DNA of 64,000 bases from assembly GCA_001051155.2 (NCBI GenBank), contig JYIP02000004.1:435576-499575 (forward strand), in the 5' to 3' direction. Of this stretch, positions 43,236 to 56,114 are shown in pieces. Within the stretch, counting starts at the first letter, position 1; every line of letters begins with the position of its first letter. Below the pieces are notes generated by a model. It made no database searches, had not been told where the DNA came from, and saw nothing but the letters and a program-made list of their open reading frames with translations. The position numbers and the translations under genes were made by a program. The DNA is from Chrysoporthe austroafricana (Eukaryota; Ascomycota; Sordariomycetes; Diaporthales; Cryphonectriaceae).

Positions 43236-43968
43236 GCCTAGTGGGAATGTAGTATTGTATTTGAATGTCTTCAGGCAAGATGTTTTCAGCTGGGGAAGGA
43301 TGTGTATTTTCTTCTTCTTTTTTTTTTTGGAGAGAGGGAGGTTGGCGTATAGGGGTGAGCAAGAGAAATCCATAATAAATACATTTATAATACTATGGCA
43401 TATAACACCCTTGCTTAGTATACTTGTATGAAGACCGGAGGTTGACTAAAAGGGTTATCAATAAAGCATTAAAAATCCATTCTAAATAGATTTCTCTCAT
43501 TCTGTTTGCAGGCTGCCCCCCCGCCCCCCAACATACAACACATTCATAATGAGGAGTGTTCTGTTCTGTATACTACTGAATGGGCGCGGCCTTTCCTCGG
43601 GCCGGGCGAATATGCGGTGCCAGATCTTGTGAAGATACGCAGGGAGTTGTATTGATGATATGAGAAGTCGTTGGTATTATGAAGATAGAAAGCTAGAAAA
43701 TTACTATCGGTCATGACCTCTCCAATATTTGCGATATGAGATGTCTTGATAAGACGCGGAGGGGGTTGCTAGCGCGGACTCCACCAGCTGCTGCCAGCTG
43801 GCAGCTGCTGAATCAGCAAAGCACCCACCAACAATGAATTTTCGCGAACGAGCGAACTTTTCCTGTGATTGTGCACAACGACCGACTTCAACCAACTCCC
43901 CAACCCACCACGACCAGCCGACTGCACCTCAATTCTTGTCAATTCCTCCAAGGAATCAAGCAGTCAAG
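43236..43968. other. Intergenic; upstream of eS7 gene
   Basis: No gene. A T-rich/poly-T run lies near 43311-43330 and a C-run near 43517-43528. The last ~100 bp form the short leader of the ribosomal protein gene. Confidence 0.5.
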
Positions 43969-45044
43969 ATGTCCGCCCCTCAGCTGAACAAGATCGCGGC
44001 CAACAGCCCATCCCACCAGAACCCTTCTGAGCTGGAGTCCCAGATTGCTGGCGCCCTCTACGATCTCGAGACCAACACTGCCGATCTTAAGGTCCCTCTG
44101 CGGCCTCTGCAGTTCGTCTCTGCCAAGGAGGTGAGAAGATGAACCACCATTTCTCCAGAACAGAAGACCCTACCTGTCCGCGAAACCGACCGAATCCTAT
44201 TCCACCGAGTGCGACTGTGCCCCGACACCGTTTGTTCGCCTGTCTGTCCCGTTGTCACCCTTCTTCTCTCGCTGTCTCGACAACGCAAGAAGACGTGTTT
44301 CGACCGCCAGTCAGGGAGAGTTGCGACCAGCCCAACCCTCTCTCCTCGCGCATACAATACATGGAATCACACCGAAACACTCAATACAATGTGGAATAGG
44401 ACGGGAAGCGGTCCACGGATTCTGTTCTCACCCCTTCACCGGGGCAGACACACCATCCGGGAGCTCGCATGCTGACTTTTGGGATCTTGAAATAGATCGA
44501 GGTCGGCAACGGCAAGAAGGCTATCGTCATCTTTGTCCCCGTCCCTTCCCTGCAGGGCTTCCACCGTGTCCAGCAGCGGTAAGTCTTTTTTCTCTTCCCC
44601 GTCGGGCTCTACTCGTGCCTATCTCCACTCTGTTCGCCTGCGTGAATAGTCGGCTGACTTGGCAATCCGCCCACCAGCCTCACCCGTGAGCTCGAGAAGA
44701 AGTTCTCCGACCGTCACGTCCTGATCCTGGCCTCTCGCCGCATCCTGCCCCGCCCCAAGCGCTCCACCCGCTCCCGCAACACCCAGAAGCAGAAGCGCCC
44801 CCGCAGCCGCACGCTGACTGCCGTCCACGATGCCATCCTGACCGACCTCGTTTACCCCGTCGAGATCGTCGGCAAGCGCATCCGCACCAAGGAGGACGGT
44901 GGCAAGACCCTCAAGGTCATCCTCGACGAGAAGGACCGCGGCGGTGTTGACTACCGCCTGGATACCTACTCCGAGGTCTACCGCAAGCTTACCGGCCGCG
45001 GTGTCACCTTCGAGTTCCCCCAGGCTGGTGCCGCCGAGTACTAA
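43969..45044 (+). CDS. rps7: 40S ribosomal protein eS7
   Basis: A structural component of the small ribosomal subunit. Three exons: 43969-44130, 44496-44578 and 44678-45044. The first intron is long (365 nt), as is common for ribosomal protein genes; the donors are GTGAGA and GTAAGT, the acceptors ATAG and CCAG. The spliced product is 203 residues, the expected eS7 size. Recognisable blocks are [11 protein letters not shown] before the first intron, [20 protein letters not shown] in exon 2, and the basic stretch [20 protein letters not shown] in exon 3. The frame is intact. It serves as a housekeeping landmark between accessory segments. Confidence 0.97.
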
Positions 45045-45440
45045 GCGCTCGGCTCATAGCATGGGAGGGGGTTTGAAGGGGGTTGGCGGCCACCATCATG
45101 AGTAAATACCCGAGGTACTGAGGTGGCAGGCCGTGGTGGTCTTTATGGCTTTTGGGCAACTGGTTGATTGATCAAGGGACAAAAGTGGTTGGCAAACCAA
45201 AACGGGGGGCACAATGGCGTTTTCTGCGTTTCTTCTGAGGACGGGATAGCTTGTCGCAATAGAACAAGCACGGTCTAAAATTTGCCAATGAATCGCCAGA
45301 ACTGTCCAAAGCCGTCAAATCCTTTGCATGTCGTGACTGCTGCCAATTCTCTTAAATGACCTGAGTCGACACAACCTTATTACCTGGGGGGGGGGGTATC
45401 TTGACTAAATGTGATGCATCCGCGATATTTATGATGACCT

Positions 45441-47375
45441 CTAATCCTGCTTGATGCGGCCCATGCCCAGTGCACACCAGTAAGCCAGCTCCCTCTTCTC
45501 CCTGGCATCCCTGCTGTCCTTGGCCGGCGCCCCGTCCTGCGCAGCGTCGTCCGTCTCCCACTCGAGGCGCACAAACATGGGTATCTCTAGAATGTCCTCG
45601 TCCTCCCTCAGCGGGCTCAGGTCCAGCGCCCCCTTGTCGTCCCTGGCGGCGATGGAGACGTTGGTCTTCTCCAGCCGGAGCGAGGCGGGCACCACCTCGA
45701 CCACGATGGTCACCCAGTTCCGGCCCCGCTCCCAGACCTTGCCGGGCTCCGCCTGGTGCTGCTGGCCCGCGGCCTCCTCCGCCGTGCCGCCGCGCCGCCG
45801 CCGGTCCTTGTCGCCATCCTTGAGCGCCTCGTCCCACACGTCCGTGTTGGCGTCGATCTCGAACTCCGGGCACAGGATGGTGACCTTGCTGGCGAAGCGG
45901 CCCGGCGTGACCGAGGGCGTCGCCAGCGTGACCTTGACGGCCTCGAAGATGGGGTTTTTGAAGGTCAGGAGGAACTGCACCGGCCGGAGGGGCGCCAGGA
46001 GGGCCGCGGGCACGGCAGGTCCGGTGGAGGCGCCCGAGGGCGCCCCCGATATCGTCTGAGACAGGGACGTGGCCTGTAGCGGCCGCATGGAAATGCTGGG
46101 GATGTAGCTCCCGGCCACGAGCCGTATGCGGAACCGCGTGTTGCTGACCTTGGCCTCGGGCTTGCTCACGATGTGGCGGCAGACGGGACACCTCTTGGAC
46201 CGCTTGGTGCGCAGGAGGTACGGGATGGGCCGGAGCTCGTCCAGGAATACCGACCGGCCGTGCATCATGGGCTCGCAGACGTTAACTGGGAGCTGGGCGG
46301 CGGCCTGGTCGAGGGAGACAGTACCGTCCCAGCCAGACCGGTGCAGGCGCTCAATGGACGCCGCCTCGTCGAGGTCCGCTACCTGCAGCCCTTCGTCGGG
46401 CTCGAGGGACTCCCGCATGAGGCCGGCGCGGGCCTTGGCTTTCTTGTCGCCCAGCAGGCCGGTTCCGGTGTACAAGCTCATGATCCGCGACAGGGAGCCC
46501 GGAGAAGCAATGCCCAGATCGCCTAGTGAAGACAGGCCGGACGGGCTAGTGGAAGAGGCGTCGGCCAGCTGGGTTTGGTAGAAAGACTTGAGGTTGCCGA
46601 ACTGCGTCTCCACGTCGCGGTGCTCGGGTTCGGGGGCGACGTCCTTGGGAGGCGCCTCCTCTCCTATGGGGGGCAGAGCAGAGGAGGCGAGGCCTGAGCC
46701 GACGCCGACGGAGGTGCTGCCCGGCGTGCCATCCTTCCGCCTGTCCTTGCGCTCCCTGGGCGTGAGCCTCGTCCTCCCGCCGTTTCGGATCCTCTGGAGC
46801 TGGGCGTAGATGCCGTTGGGCTTGTCAAATCTGACGCCGATCTCGGTGGACGTCCACTGGCAGTAGGAACACGTGAGGATATAGGAGGGAAGGGCGGGAG
46901 AGTGCGCTGCTTCGGAGTGCGGATCGGGCTGAGGGGGTGGTGCGTCGGTGGCAGTGACGGATAGCGGCCCTACACAGACGGGGCATTGAAAGCAGCTGCG
47001 TGTACACCTAAGCAAGAGGGAGGGGAGCAGGTCAGCAGCTCGTCAAGTCGCACGGGGCCGTAGGGCGAAGGGCGCGCACCTGTTTCCGTCGCTCTTGATG
47101 TTGCTGCCGGGGACCTCGAAGAGGCAGTTGGGGCAGTAGTATGTGACGATCTCTTCCGCTATACACCGCGGGCAGCGGATCTGGTGGCAGTCCTCGCAGT
47201 AGAGGAGGTATTCGAGAGGGTACAGGCTGTAGTTGGCGCGGGGCGCCCTCGGGTCAAAGGCGCGCTCGTCCTCGTCGAGGTCGCGGTAGGTAGGATCGCT
47301 GTGGTTGTGACGAGAGAGGTTGGCTGGATCCGAGCAGGGGCACTGGATATACGTGTATGGTGTGAGAGCAGCCAT
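45441..47375 (-). CDS. Dynactin subunit p62 (DCTN4-like)
   Basis: The p62 subunit sits in the pointed-end complex of dynactin, the dynein cofactor. Two exons: 47375-47080 and 47007-45441, joined in phase across a 72-nt GTGCGC..CTTAG intron, giving 620 residues. The N-terminal third carries the cysteine-rich zinc-binding region typical of the family: CEDCHQIRCPRC, YCPNCLFEVP, CFQCPVCVG and TCSYCQW. The middle has Ser/Pro-rich linkers. A second cysteine pair (RCPVCRH) lies near residue 395, and the C-terminal half forms a beta-rich domain. The protein ends in CALGMGRIKQD. Domain order and length agree with fungal p62 (the Neurospora ro-2 class). Confidence 0.9.
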
Positions 47376-49690
47376 GTTGACGGAGAGCGCTGGTCAGGTC
47401 CGGCGCATGACCACACGCGGCTCCTCCGGCTGCTGCGACGGGGTCGCGACGCGAAGAGAGGCGGAGACGCGCTGACGGTAGAGGATATCTCACAGGCGCA
47501 TCTTCTCGGCGCCCAAACAAAAAGCACGCGTACAACGACAGAGAATAATGGAAGCTAGAAGGCCATGACCCAGATCAAGATGATAGGCTCCGGGGCGGCA
47601 TGCACGTGTGGATTGGGCTGCGAGGCCGGGCGCGTGGATCTGTGCTTGGTGGAGCTCCCGAGCTGTTGAAGACGTCTTGGATGAAGCTATCCAACACTTG
47701 GAGTACGAGAGCCACTACGCGAAAACCGCCAGCCAGGGCACGCGTGTGGGGGAGGGGAGAACCCACGGCACCGTGCCATCCCTGCGAAGCGCCCACCCCC
47801 CCGTCCCTCGTTTAACAAAAAAAAAAAAAAAAGGTTCCTCAAATTTGGAGACTCGCCCTGCGATGCAACGCAGCGCATGTCCTTCCCTCAAACTCGGCTG
47901 CAAGATCCAACTCGACGACACACAAAACGCTGTACCTCCTGCTGTGGACCAGTCACGGGCATACTCGTCTGGTCGATCAAGTCATTGATGATGCCATGAT
48001 GGATCTTGAAGGGTGGATAGGTGCATGGCTTGCAGTGAGTGGCATGATGGAGCAATCCTGGACGTCGAAGTCTTGATGGTTCATCCATCCATCCTACAGC
48101 CCACACCTCAACATCATCTTGCACCTTGGACCTTCAACCGTGTGCCTTGCTCTCCTCGGGACTCGCAAGGCGCATGGTGTGCCGCGACAGTTTGCGGCGG
48201 CCCGAGAGATGCATGCGTGCTACCGCCGTCTGTCCACCACGGTGCCCGGACAAGACATGACGGTCGAAGCACCAAGCAGCATCGCGCCGTGTCCCCGTCC
48301 GGACACCGCCTTGGTCTGGAGTCGCGATCTTCCAACTTCGTCGTCATTCATCTCTACTACCCCCAGCCAGCCTCTGAAGCCTGCCCTCTGCTTGGCTGGA
48401 TCAGACAGGCCGACCTGTTTTGCTGAAGAGGCCGGGCACACCTGGCGCCGACACTAGGGGACGCAATTTTGATAGCGCCCACCATCTGAGATTGATGGAC
48501 GGATTGGTAAAGAGACTATATGGCTCTGCCAGTAGTGCCGGTCTGGAGGAGGTCTTCAAGATCGACCTCAGGGCATGCTAGCCTCTAGCTCGCAGATTGT
48601 CGTCCCCACCTCGAAGGCCTCCACTGCAGCTTTCGTCCCAGGCAGCCTGGCACTCTGGTTTTCTACATTTCTTATGCCTCACACTCCGGGAACGGCCCTC
48701 ACGCCTCGTTTATCATCGCGCTGCCTCGGCTTCAGTGATCACCTCGCACGCTGCCTCGGCTTCGCGAAGCTTCGCGGCTCTGCACCGCTCTCGACCCAGC
48801 CTGGCCTGGCCTGGCCTGGCCTGGGCTGCTGCCGTCGCAAACGGGGCCGCGCTCTCAGCTCCGGGCACGGACACGCGAGATCCCACTTTGGTGGCGCTCA
48901 TGGCATGTCACGTCAACCAGGGCACCACGAGCTGAGAGCGCGGGACTAGTCTCTTTGTTGATGAGCTACGCCGCCGATCTGCAGGGACATGCCCAGGTAC
49001 TGTATACCGTCCTCTCTTCTTTTTAAGTTTTTGGCTTCTTCCTTCTTCGTCTCTCCCGGGTCTCCACAGGCTTTCCGGTTAGTTGCACGAGCAGAGCAGC
49101 TTTTCGAACCTCCTGGCGTGCCCTGCGCGGCTGGTACTTCGCTGTCGCGGGTACCCGCAAGCCATGCCACCCCGGATCTCATCTGCTGCTCGTGCGTTCC
49201 CTCTTCCGTGCGAGTGGTCTCACAAACATGTCTCACGGGAATGCCGTCTTTTTAGATGCGGGTCGATGATTGGGGGAGCTGTCATTCCTCACCTCGCCGG
49301 TCCCCCGGGCGCCCATTGGAACGCCGTATCCGCTCCCCCAACGTCAACATCAACAAAGACCGCCTAGATTAGATGTGATCTGTCTCTGGCGACTGTGCCC
49401 TGCTTGTATAAACATGAGATCTCTCGCACGCCCCACCTGCCAGAAAGCTTCTGTCTGAGGCACCACGCAGCTTCCCCGGGAGTGCCGACTGGATTATCGC
49501 CAGGTGCCATCGCCGCAGCCACAGACCACCCGATGCTAGCAATTGGGAGCTGACCTGGCGCCGCTACCAAATAGCTAGCCTTGCATATGGCTATCTAGAC
49601 CCTGTAGTTCGTCAGTGCCCCGGCAGCTTCTGGACCAGGTCCAACCCGGTTGATCTACACCGTCGACGAAATCGCACTCATACAAAGGAC
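47376..49690. other. Intergenic region
   Basis: No gene is supported over about 2.3 kb. A poly-A run lies near 47817-47832, and a CCTGG pentamer repeat of about five units near 48800-48826 within a short duplicated CTGCCTCGGCTTC context. Long pyrimidine-rich stretches occur upstream of the next gene. Confidence 0.5.
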
Positions 49691-52645
49691 ATGGCCGGCC
49701 TCGCTACGGACCCCAGGCCTTCACCTTCGTCTTCTTCACGTCCGAGGTCCGCCAGCGTCATGCTGTACACGGGAGTGTCCAATCGGTGGCGAGGCTGGAA
49801 GGCCAAACAGCCAGGTGACCTTGGGTCTGGGGATAGCAGGCCGTTCCGCCAGCCAAGTATGAAGAGGTTTGACGGTGCTGCCAGGAGCTGCTCCGAATGG
49901 GACCACTCGAGGAAGGTAGGTCATCATCTCACTCTGGCCCTTACCTGCTCGGCGCATAGGAGGAACACTCGGCTTCTGTGGGCAATGAAGAAGTGGCTGA
50001 CCTCCGCCTAGGACCGAGAACTGCGTTTCCGTAATGGTAACTGCTTCGTGCATCTCTACGAGAAGGGACAGTCGCAGCAGGGACCCGCCTTCAAGGTTCC
50101 CTTTGACAGCCTCCTCGCTGCCCGGGCCCAGCCGCTGATCGAAAGATTCGTGGACCGGTCTGTGTCCGCAGAGGAGGCCTTTCGGAATGGCCACATCGAC
50201 CTGTACGTGCCCGCACCCACGACGGCAAGTCGGTCTCAGGCGCTGCGGCATCACGTCGCAACTCGGAACCTGCTTGCGTGGATCTTCCGCCGGCCGCTCG
50301 TCGGAGATCATCTGGGAAACGCAATCATCGGGCTCATTCACAGCATGGAAGAGTCTCGTGAGCTTGGCGCCGATAACATCCAGGACTTGTTGGAGTATCT
50401 TGACGACGAGGGCTATTCGGACATGCGCAACCAGCTGGACCACGCCGTCGCCATGCTGCATGTCGCCGAGGTCTTCCAGATCCGGGACCTTTACATCGAC
50501 GCGTTTGCCCACTGCGTGGGGATGAGCGAGTGCCTGTACAAGTGCCCGGAGCTTTCGGTGAGTACAGCTCCTGATCCCTGTCGTGACTAGACAGACAACC
50601 TCGGCGTCACAACGCACTGACATCTACCCCAGCGTATCAGTGTCGCATCGCGGAAGCTCATCAAGTGGGCGAGGGCGGATATGGAATTTCGACTAAGCCG
50701 CGGTGGCACGATGTTGGGTGATCTCCTCCAGGAAGAACTGTCCGAAGCTCACGTCGGCCTGTCAGCGGGTGAGCGAGCACACCTGAACCGCTTCAGGTCG
50801 TACATCCGTGGTTTCTACCGGACAAAGTTTGGCAGCTTCCCCCCACCGCCTTCGGACCCTCGATACGACACCATCTTCCGGCCCGACGTATACTGCGCCA
50901 TGAAGGCCGACTTCGAGGCGTTATACGAATATCTGGTGGATGAGGAGTTCACTACGGCCGACAGCACGCCTCCTGTTGCGCAGGGTGGACTGTGCGTCCT
51001 GCAGAGTGTCCACGAGTTCGACCTCAGACACAAGCTCACGCCCCTGGACCACCCTTTACCGCTTCTTCCACAGCCGAGTAGGACAAAGCAGTCTCACCAG
51101 TGCTTAATGCCCCGGTTGATCGGGAGTCTCAGGTTTCGGGAAGGAAAATCGCGTCCTGACCCGCGCCGCGCCGCACATGCTGCCCTCATCACGGCTACGA
51201 ATCACTCCAAAGCTCACATCTTGGACAACGAACTCGTCGTGGCCTATCAGAGGTTCGAAGAGGATTCCGTCCTTGTTCAGCACAAGGCCGAGCGCACCGC
51301 GAAGAGCAGAGTCAGCGCAGGGGACGCGAGGAAGGTGAGGTGGCTGTTTGTGTACGCGATGTATCAGACACTGCGCAGCTGTGCTGAGGTCCCGAAAGAG
51401 GTCAGATTGACCACAGAGGTAGACTACCACCTGGGCGTCTCGACAGAAGGCATTCCTCCGTGGCAGGCGAAAGACGGTGTCCAACCCTCTCCAGCTTCCG
51501 AAGGCCGGGATGTCGGTGGTCTCATGCCTCGTACCTCAGAGCGTCACCGATCGGTCAGTGCCGTGCCCCTGTTCACTCCTGTTGCATTGTCAAAGACGGA
51601 GTCAGGACTACACAACGGCTTTGAAATCAAGCCTGATATCGACTACTTCGCCCTGACCCACCAAGAAGAGAACCGCGGGCGATGTGGGCAGGGCAGCGAT
51701 ACTGCTGCGCCTCCACTGTCACGATCACAGAGCCTACCGAGGAGCATAGCCATCCGGAGATCCCTGAGTGTTTTCAGAGCCGCTACTCAGCGGCCTGCAA
51801 CCTCAAACTCAGCTTCTACGACTCTCAAGGTATCCCCAGGATGCAAACCCATGTATCATGAGATCATCGTTCACGGTTACGGCAATGGGACTAACAGCGC
51901 CAACAAACCATCAGCAGGACGTGCAGACCACGCCGAGGATGTGAAGAGTAGACCTAGTTTGCCGCGCCGCCTATCAGTCGTGGCAACTGCAAGCCGCTCA
52001 ACCTCAACAACTTCCACCCGCAGTCATGCGACCTCAGCTTCGATGTCGTCTATAGCTGCCCTAAGCTCAGCTTCCACAACACCTACAACCGCTGTCGACC
52101 CCCCGAGTCCCGTGTTATGGCGGCAGACGAGCACTACCTGGAAGAGCTCCTCAGCCTTGGTACCCGATGCCGCGGCCGCGGGGCCCATCGACGAAAACCA
52201 CACGGCCGTCAGCTCCAGCTACGACAGCCTCACTGCCTCGGTCCAGCCGCAGAGCAGCCGCAAATCCCTACGCGATCTGTTCTCGAGCGATAACACTGCG
52301 GCAAACACATCCGCGAGCGAACCGCCGCCGCTGCCACGGCGCAGCAGCAAGAGGCTGAGCGCGCCCGGGTCCAAGCGCTGGAGCCTCCTGGATATGGTGG
52401 CGTCTCTCCGCGACGCAGACAGCAGCGACTCCGAGGCCGACCTGCAGCCCTCCCCGCTGCGCATCCGCAAGTCCGTGGGCCAGCCGCGGGCGCAGCCCCC
52501 TCCGGAGGCCGACGAGGAGGTCTTCCGCGACTCCTCCAGCGACTGGGAGCGGGCGGTGCACAGCTCGGCGGTCGTGTCTCCGCCGTGCACGTGGGAACAA
52601 TTTACAGACCTCGGGGGTCTCCAGCCCATCCAATCGTTAAAGTGA
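49691..52645 (+). CDS. Large conserved fungal protein (DUF8004-like)
   Basis: Three exons: 49691-49915, 50012-50557 and 50633-52645. Introns have donors GTAGGT and GTGAGT and acceptors CCTAG and CCCAG, with all joins in phase; total 927 residues. The N-terminal half contains RNGNCFVHLYEKGQSQQGP and FKVPFDSLL, a block I associate with a fungal domain named DUF8004, followed by a helical region (residues about 120-420). The C-terminal half is disordered, very rich in Ser, Thr and Pro, with a proline/serine stretch and clusters of basic residues that look like phosphorylation and localisation sites. There is no TM segment or catalytic motif. The function is unknown. The domain name is from memory. 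Confidence 0.8.
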
Positions 52646-53219
52646 TCGGCCCGAGAAGAGTGTTACGATATATGGATGTTTTGATAATGCGCCGACGGGG
52701 TTCAAAAGTAGGATTTTCTTTTTGTTCTTGCTCTCTTTACTATTTTTGGCGCCGGGCGCTTTAATCTTGGGCTGCTGTATTCAGCCATCATTCCTTTACG
52801 GCTTTTCATTTTGTTCACGAATTTTAAGATACCCGACCGTCTCTCCAGAATTAGGCAGCCCTGGGCGCCCGTCCACCAGCACCTGCATTTCTCTGAGGTC
52901 CCCCAGACGTCATAGACGTCCAGCTACATCCCATGCAAAAGCAACGTAATTGCAGCTATAGTGACGTGTCAAGAATCAATGACTAGTACCATCCCCACCT
53001 CATGAATAGACCAGACCTGCTGCCCAGCTGTCCAGCCCAACCGTTGCACAGGAACGTCGGCAGACCCGCGTCGCCAGCCCAAAATGCCACGCCATGCCCG
53101 CAAGTAGCGTCGAAGAAGATACAGCCGCCCGTACTTATTCGTGACCCATTCCTCGTGTCCTACTGGCGCCAGTGTATATGTACACTTCTCGTCCCGTTGC
53201 TACGTGTCGCAAACATACG
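52646..53219. other. Convergent intergenic region
   Basis: 3' region shared by two converging genes; T-rich near 52712-52750. No further gene is seen. Confidence 0.45.
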
Positions 53220-54086
53220 TCACTCATCCTTGGCAGATCCTGTAGCCCGAGAGGCGATGGTGATAGCGTCGACGATCTCGGAGCCGAGCTGGTAGATCAT
53301 GTACGACGGGACGACCAACCAGGCGCCACTGTAGCCAGGCCGCAGTTAGTCTCGGCACGTCATCTAGTCCATGGCAAGAGAGGGATGCAATCTCCAGCGA
53401 GGGAGAGCTTTGAAGGAGGGGAGGGTGTTTGGGAAGGGTGTTTGGGGAGGGTAAACGCACTTGGGGATGATCCACAGCAGGATGAGATCCCACGGCTTGT
53501 TGTGGCCGATGTTGTCGAAGCCGGAGAAGTACTCGTTCAGCCAGTACAGCACCGTCTTGCTGACCGTCATGACGGCCGCCGCGAACCCGACGAGGACGGC
53601 GAGCGCGCCCGCGCGCCCGGCGACCCGCCTCCGCGCGGTGCTGCTGGCGACGGCGCCGCCGGCGCGCAGCCAGAGGGCGACGTACGCGAGGTACATGAGG
53701 GTCTCGACGACGTTGAGGCTGGCCTGGGCGGCGGTAAAGCCGTTGCCGAGGTCCCACTGCTTGAAGCCGTACATGTGGTCGACGTTGCCGTACAGCGCGT
53801 ACGGCGTCCACAGCGGCGCGTGCGCCCACCCGCCGGGCATCGTCGCCGGCCGCCCCAGCACGTACCCCGTGTCCCAGGCCACGAGCGGCAGCGACACCGC
53901 CAGCCACGCCAGCGTCGCCGTCGTCGGCGCGTGCGACCACCCGCCGGCGCCCGCCTTCTTCTTTCTTCCGCCGCCGTTGGTGCGGCCTGCTGCGCGCTTG
54001 GTGCTGCTGTTGCTGCCGTTGCGCGCGGGCGTTTCGGTCGTCAGCCCCGGCGTCAGGGCCCGCGAGCCGGAGCGTGTTCCCACCAT
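53220..54086 (-). CDS. Multi-TM EXPERA/EBP-like membrane protein
   Basis: Two exons: 54086-53461 and 53328-53220. The join uses donor GTGCGT and acceptor CTACAG, is in phase, and gives 244 residues. A basic, Ser/Thr-rich N-terminal tail (about 55 residues) precedes four to five hydrophobic helices. A conserved-looking loop, VDHMYGFKQWDLGNGFTAAQ, sits after the first helix, and the last exon encodes WLVVPSYMIYQLGSE. The layout (four TM helices, polar residues facing a cavity, a final N-x-x-W-x-x-x-P) resembles EXPERA-domain proteins such as emopamil-binding and TMEM97-like sterol or small-molecule binders of the ER. That match is by pattern, not by strong sequence recognition. No substrate can be named. 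Confidence 0.75.
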
Positions 54087-55042
54087 GGTTGTAGTTTTGG
54101 CTTTTGTTGTGTGAAGTCGAGTCTGGCCGATTTGAGGAGGGGGGTAGGAGGTTGTCGCGTCCGCAAGATGTCTTCCCTCTCTCTCGTCTTCGACGTGTCG
54201 ATCTCGGGGGGTTCTTCTTTCTAGCTCGGTCTCGGGTTACAGCCGCGGTCCGGCGAAGGAGGCACTCGCTCGGAAGAGGCGGGCTAACGTTGACGAGCGG
54301 GCAGGGCAGGCGTACTTGAAGAGGTCAGGAGCAGCGAAGGTCGTCAGAGGTGTGCTTCATTCCGGTCGCCAGCAGCACTGGCAGGACAGTATGGCACGGG
54401 GCGGTTCTGTCCACGGGCTCGAGCTGCAGCAGCAGCAGTTGAAACACGGATACGTAGCTCGCGCCCCTCGCGGTGCCTCCCCCTGCTTAGTGATGCCATG
54501 GTGGAGCCGCGGTTAGGTAGCACTGGGTGGTAGCGCCGATGGGCGCCCCTCGAAGACTTACACGCATACCATAGTAACTAGTAGTATGCACCACCACGTA
54601 TGTTATGTACTGCGTAGCTAGTATGTAGAACACAGCGGATTGTGGGTTTCCCCCCACAACCAGTGCGACTAATTGGTATTACTATCGCATGTTTTGACGA
54701 CCACCATCGTATCGCAGGGAGCTCTGCCGTACACATGTGCAGCACGCGAATTGCCTGAGACTTGTCTGTCTATCCAGGCGCGGTGGGTGGTCGTGGTAAT
54801 ATACTACTATACTAAGGTGGAACCCCTCGGCGACAGGAGTATGCGAGGAGAAACAGACACCTTATCGAGCAGGGAAGAAACTGAATGAGTGCTGAGAATT
54901 CTATCTGTCTAGTACAAAAGAGAATGAGAATAGCTGTAAGAAGTTCATTCATACTAAGTAGTCATACTAAGTAGTCATACTATGGTATAAGAGCACAGAA
55001 TAGCCAGGGTTAGAGTGCTGGTTGCTCCACTTTTCCATACAA
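54087..55042. other. AT-rich intergenic region with short repeat
   Basis: No gene. A 15-16-bp repeat (GTAGTCATACTAA) occurs two to three times near 54950-54985. This is the left edge of the third accessory island. Confidence 0.45.
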
Positions 55043-55500
55043 CCCGACTGAGCCAGAAATGGTCATACCAACCACCAGATCTGGGGCAGTAGGCTCGAAC
55101 AACCTAAGCGTGTGTGCAGACAGGCGAAAACCAGGCAAAAAATACATTGCTTACGGCCTGGCGCGGCGTCGTCGAAAGGGCAAGGGCGATTAAAGACTTA
55201 GATCAGATGGAGAACGCCGTCGGAGCCTGTCGTCGAGACAAGGCACAGCCAGACTGGCTTGCAGGTCTAATCGACGAGATAGCCATGGCAAATTCACGTT
55301 TGCGGAGGGAAATTCGATATTTCAACGATGGTTTGCATCTAATTAGATGTTAATGAAAGAGAAAATAACCCATTATGCTCCCTTTTTCGAGTGTGGAGGG
55401 GGCTGAGGTTGAAGGTCAAGCTACTTATAAGCCCAGATGGGGGGGGGGTGTGTCCCCGGCATGCACCGCCCACTACAACACTACTCTCATAATATACAGA
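55043..55500 (+). repeat. Dispersed repeat C, long copy
   Basis: Aligns with 37455-37920 from TGAGCCAGAAATGG to CCACTACAACACTA. It includes the coding-like core (AGLIDEIAMANSRL), a CTACTTATAAGCC box and a poly-G tract (about 55440-55449). An A-run near 55617-55634 lies downstream. Confidence 0.65.
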
Positions 55501-56114
55501 GGCGAAGCATCTGATGCTATGTATCTGCAATCAAATAGTGCGCTACAATCCGGGTAAGCTATATTTAACAGCGCATATATTAACGAGAAGGTCAAGTCTC
55601 ATACCAGTCGTATCTTAAAAAAAAAAAAAAAAAACTAGTATCGGTCCAGAGAACAAAGCTTACAATAAAATCCTATAGGGTCTCCTATGAAGCCAGTACC
55701 TCATTCTCGTAATATTTGTAGTTCCTGGTACATGGATTGGGAACATGATAGTGTACCATCTGATTTCGAGCCTTTATTAGAGAAATCCCGGGGAGGGGGT
55801 GGGCACAATCCATGAGTATCAATAATGGACGAACAGCGCATGACCGCTCTAAACACCGTCTTTTACGGTAATTTTAAAGAAAATGCTTAACGTATCCAAC
55901 AGAGAATGTGTCAGATAAGTGAAAGGCCTAGGCTCGCGCTACAACGTTCTCTTACGAGGGGGACAGGCTCCAACAAGATACTTAGGCTTCCACAATAGCC
56001 GGGCAGGGCGGACTGGACGTCTCTAAGCAACGACGCCAGAGCTTGGCACAGGCTTTTGGCACAGGCTTTTGGCCTCCTGAAGTCAGAGGTCGTGGAGAGC
56101 ATAGCGAAGTACCT
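55501..56114. other. AT-rich intergenic region
   Basis: No gene. It contains the A-run described for the repeat and lies at the 3' end of the TPR-CHAT gene. Confidence 0.4.
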
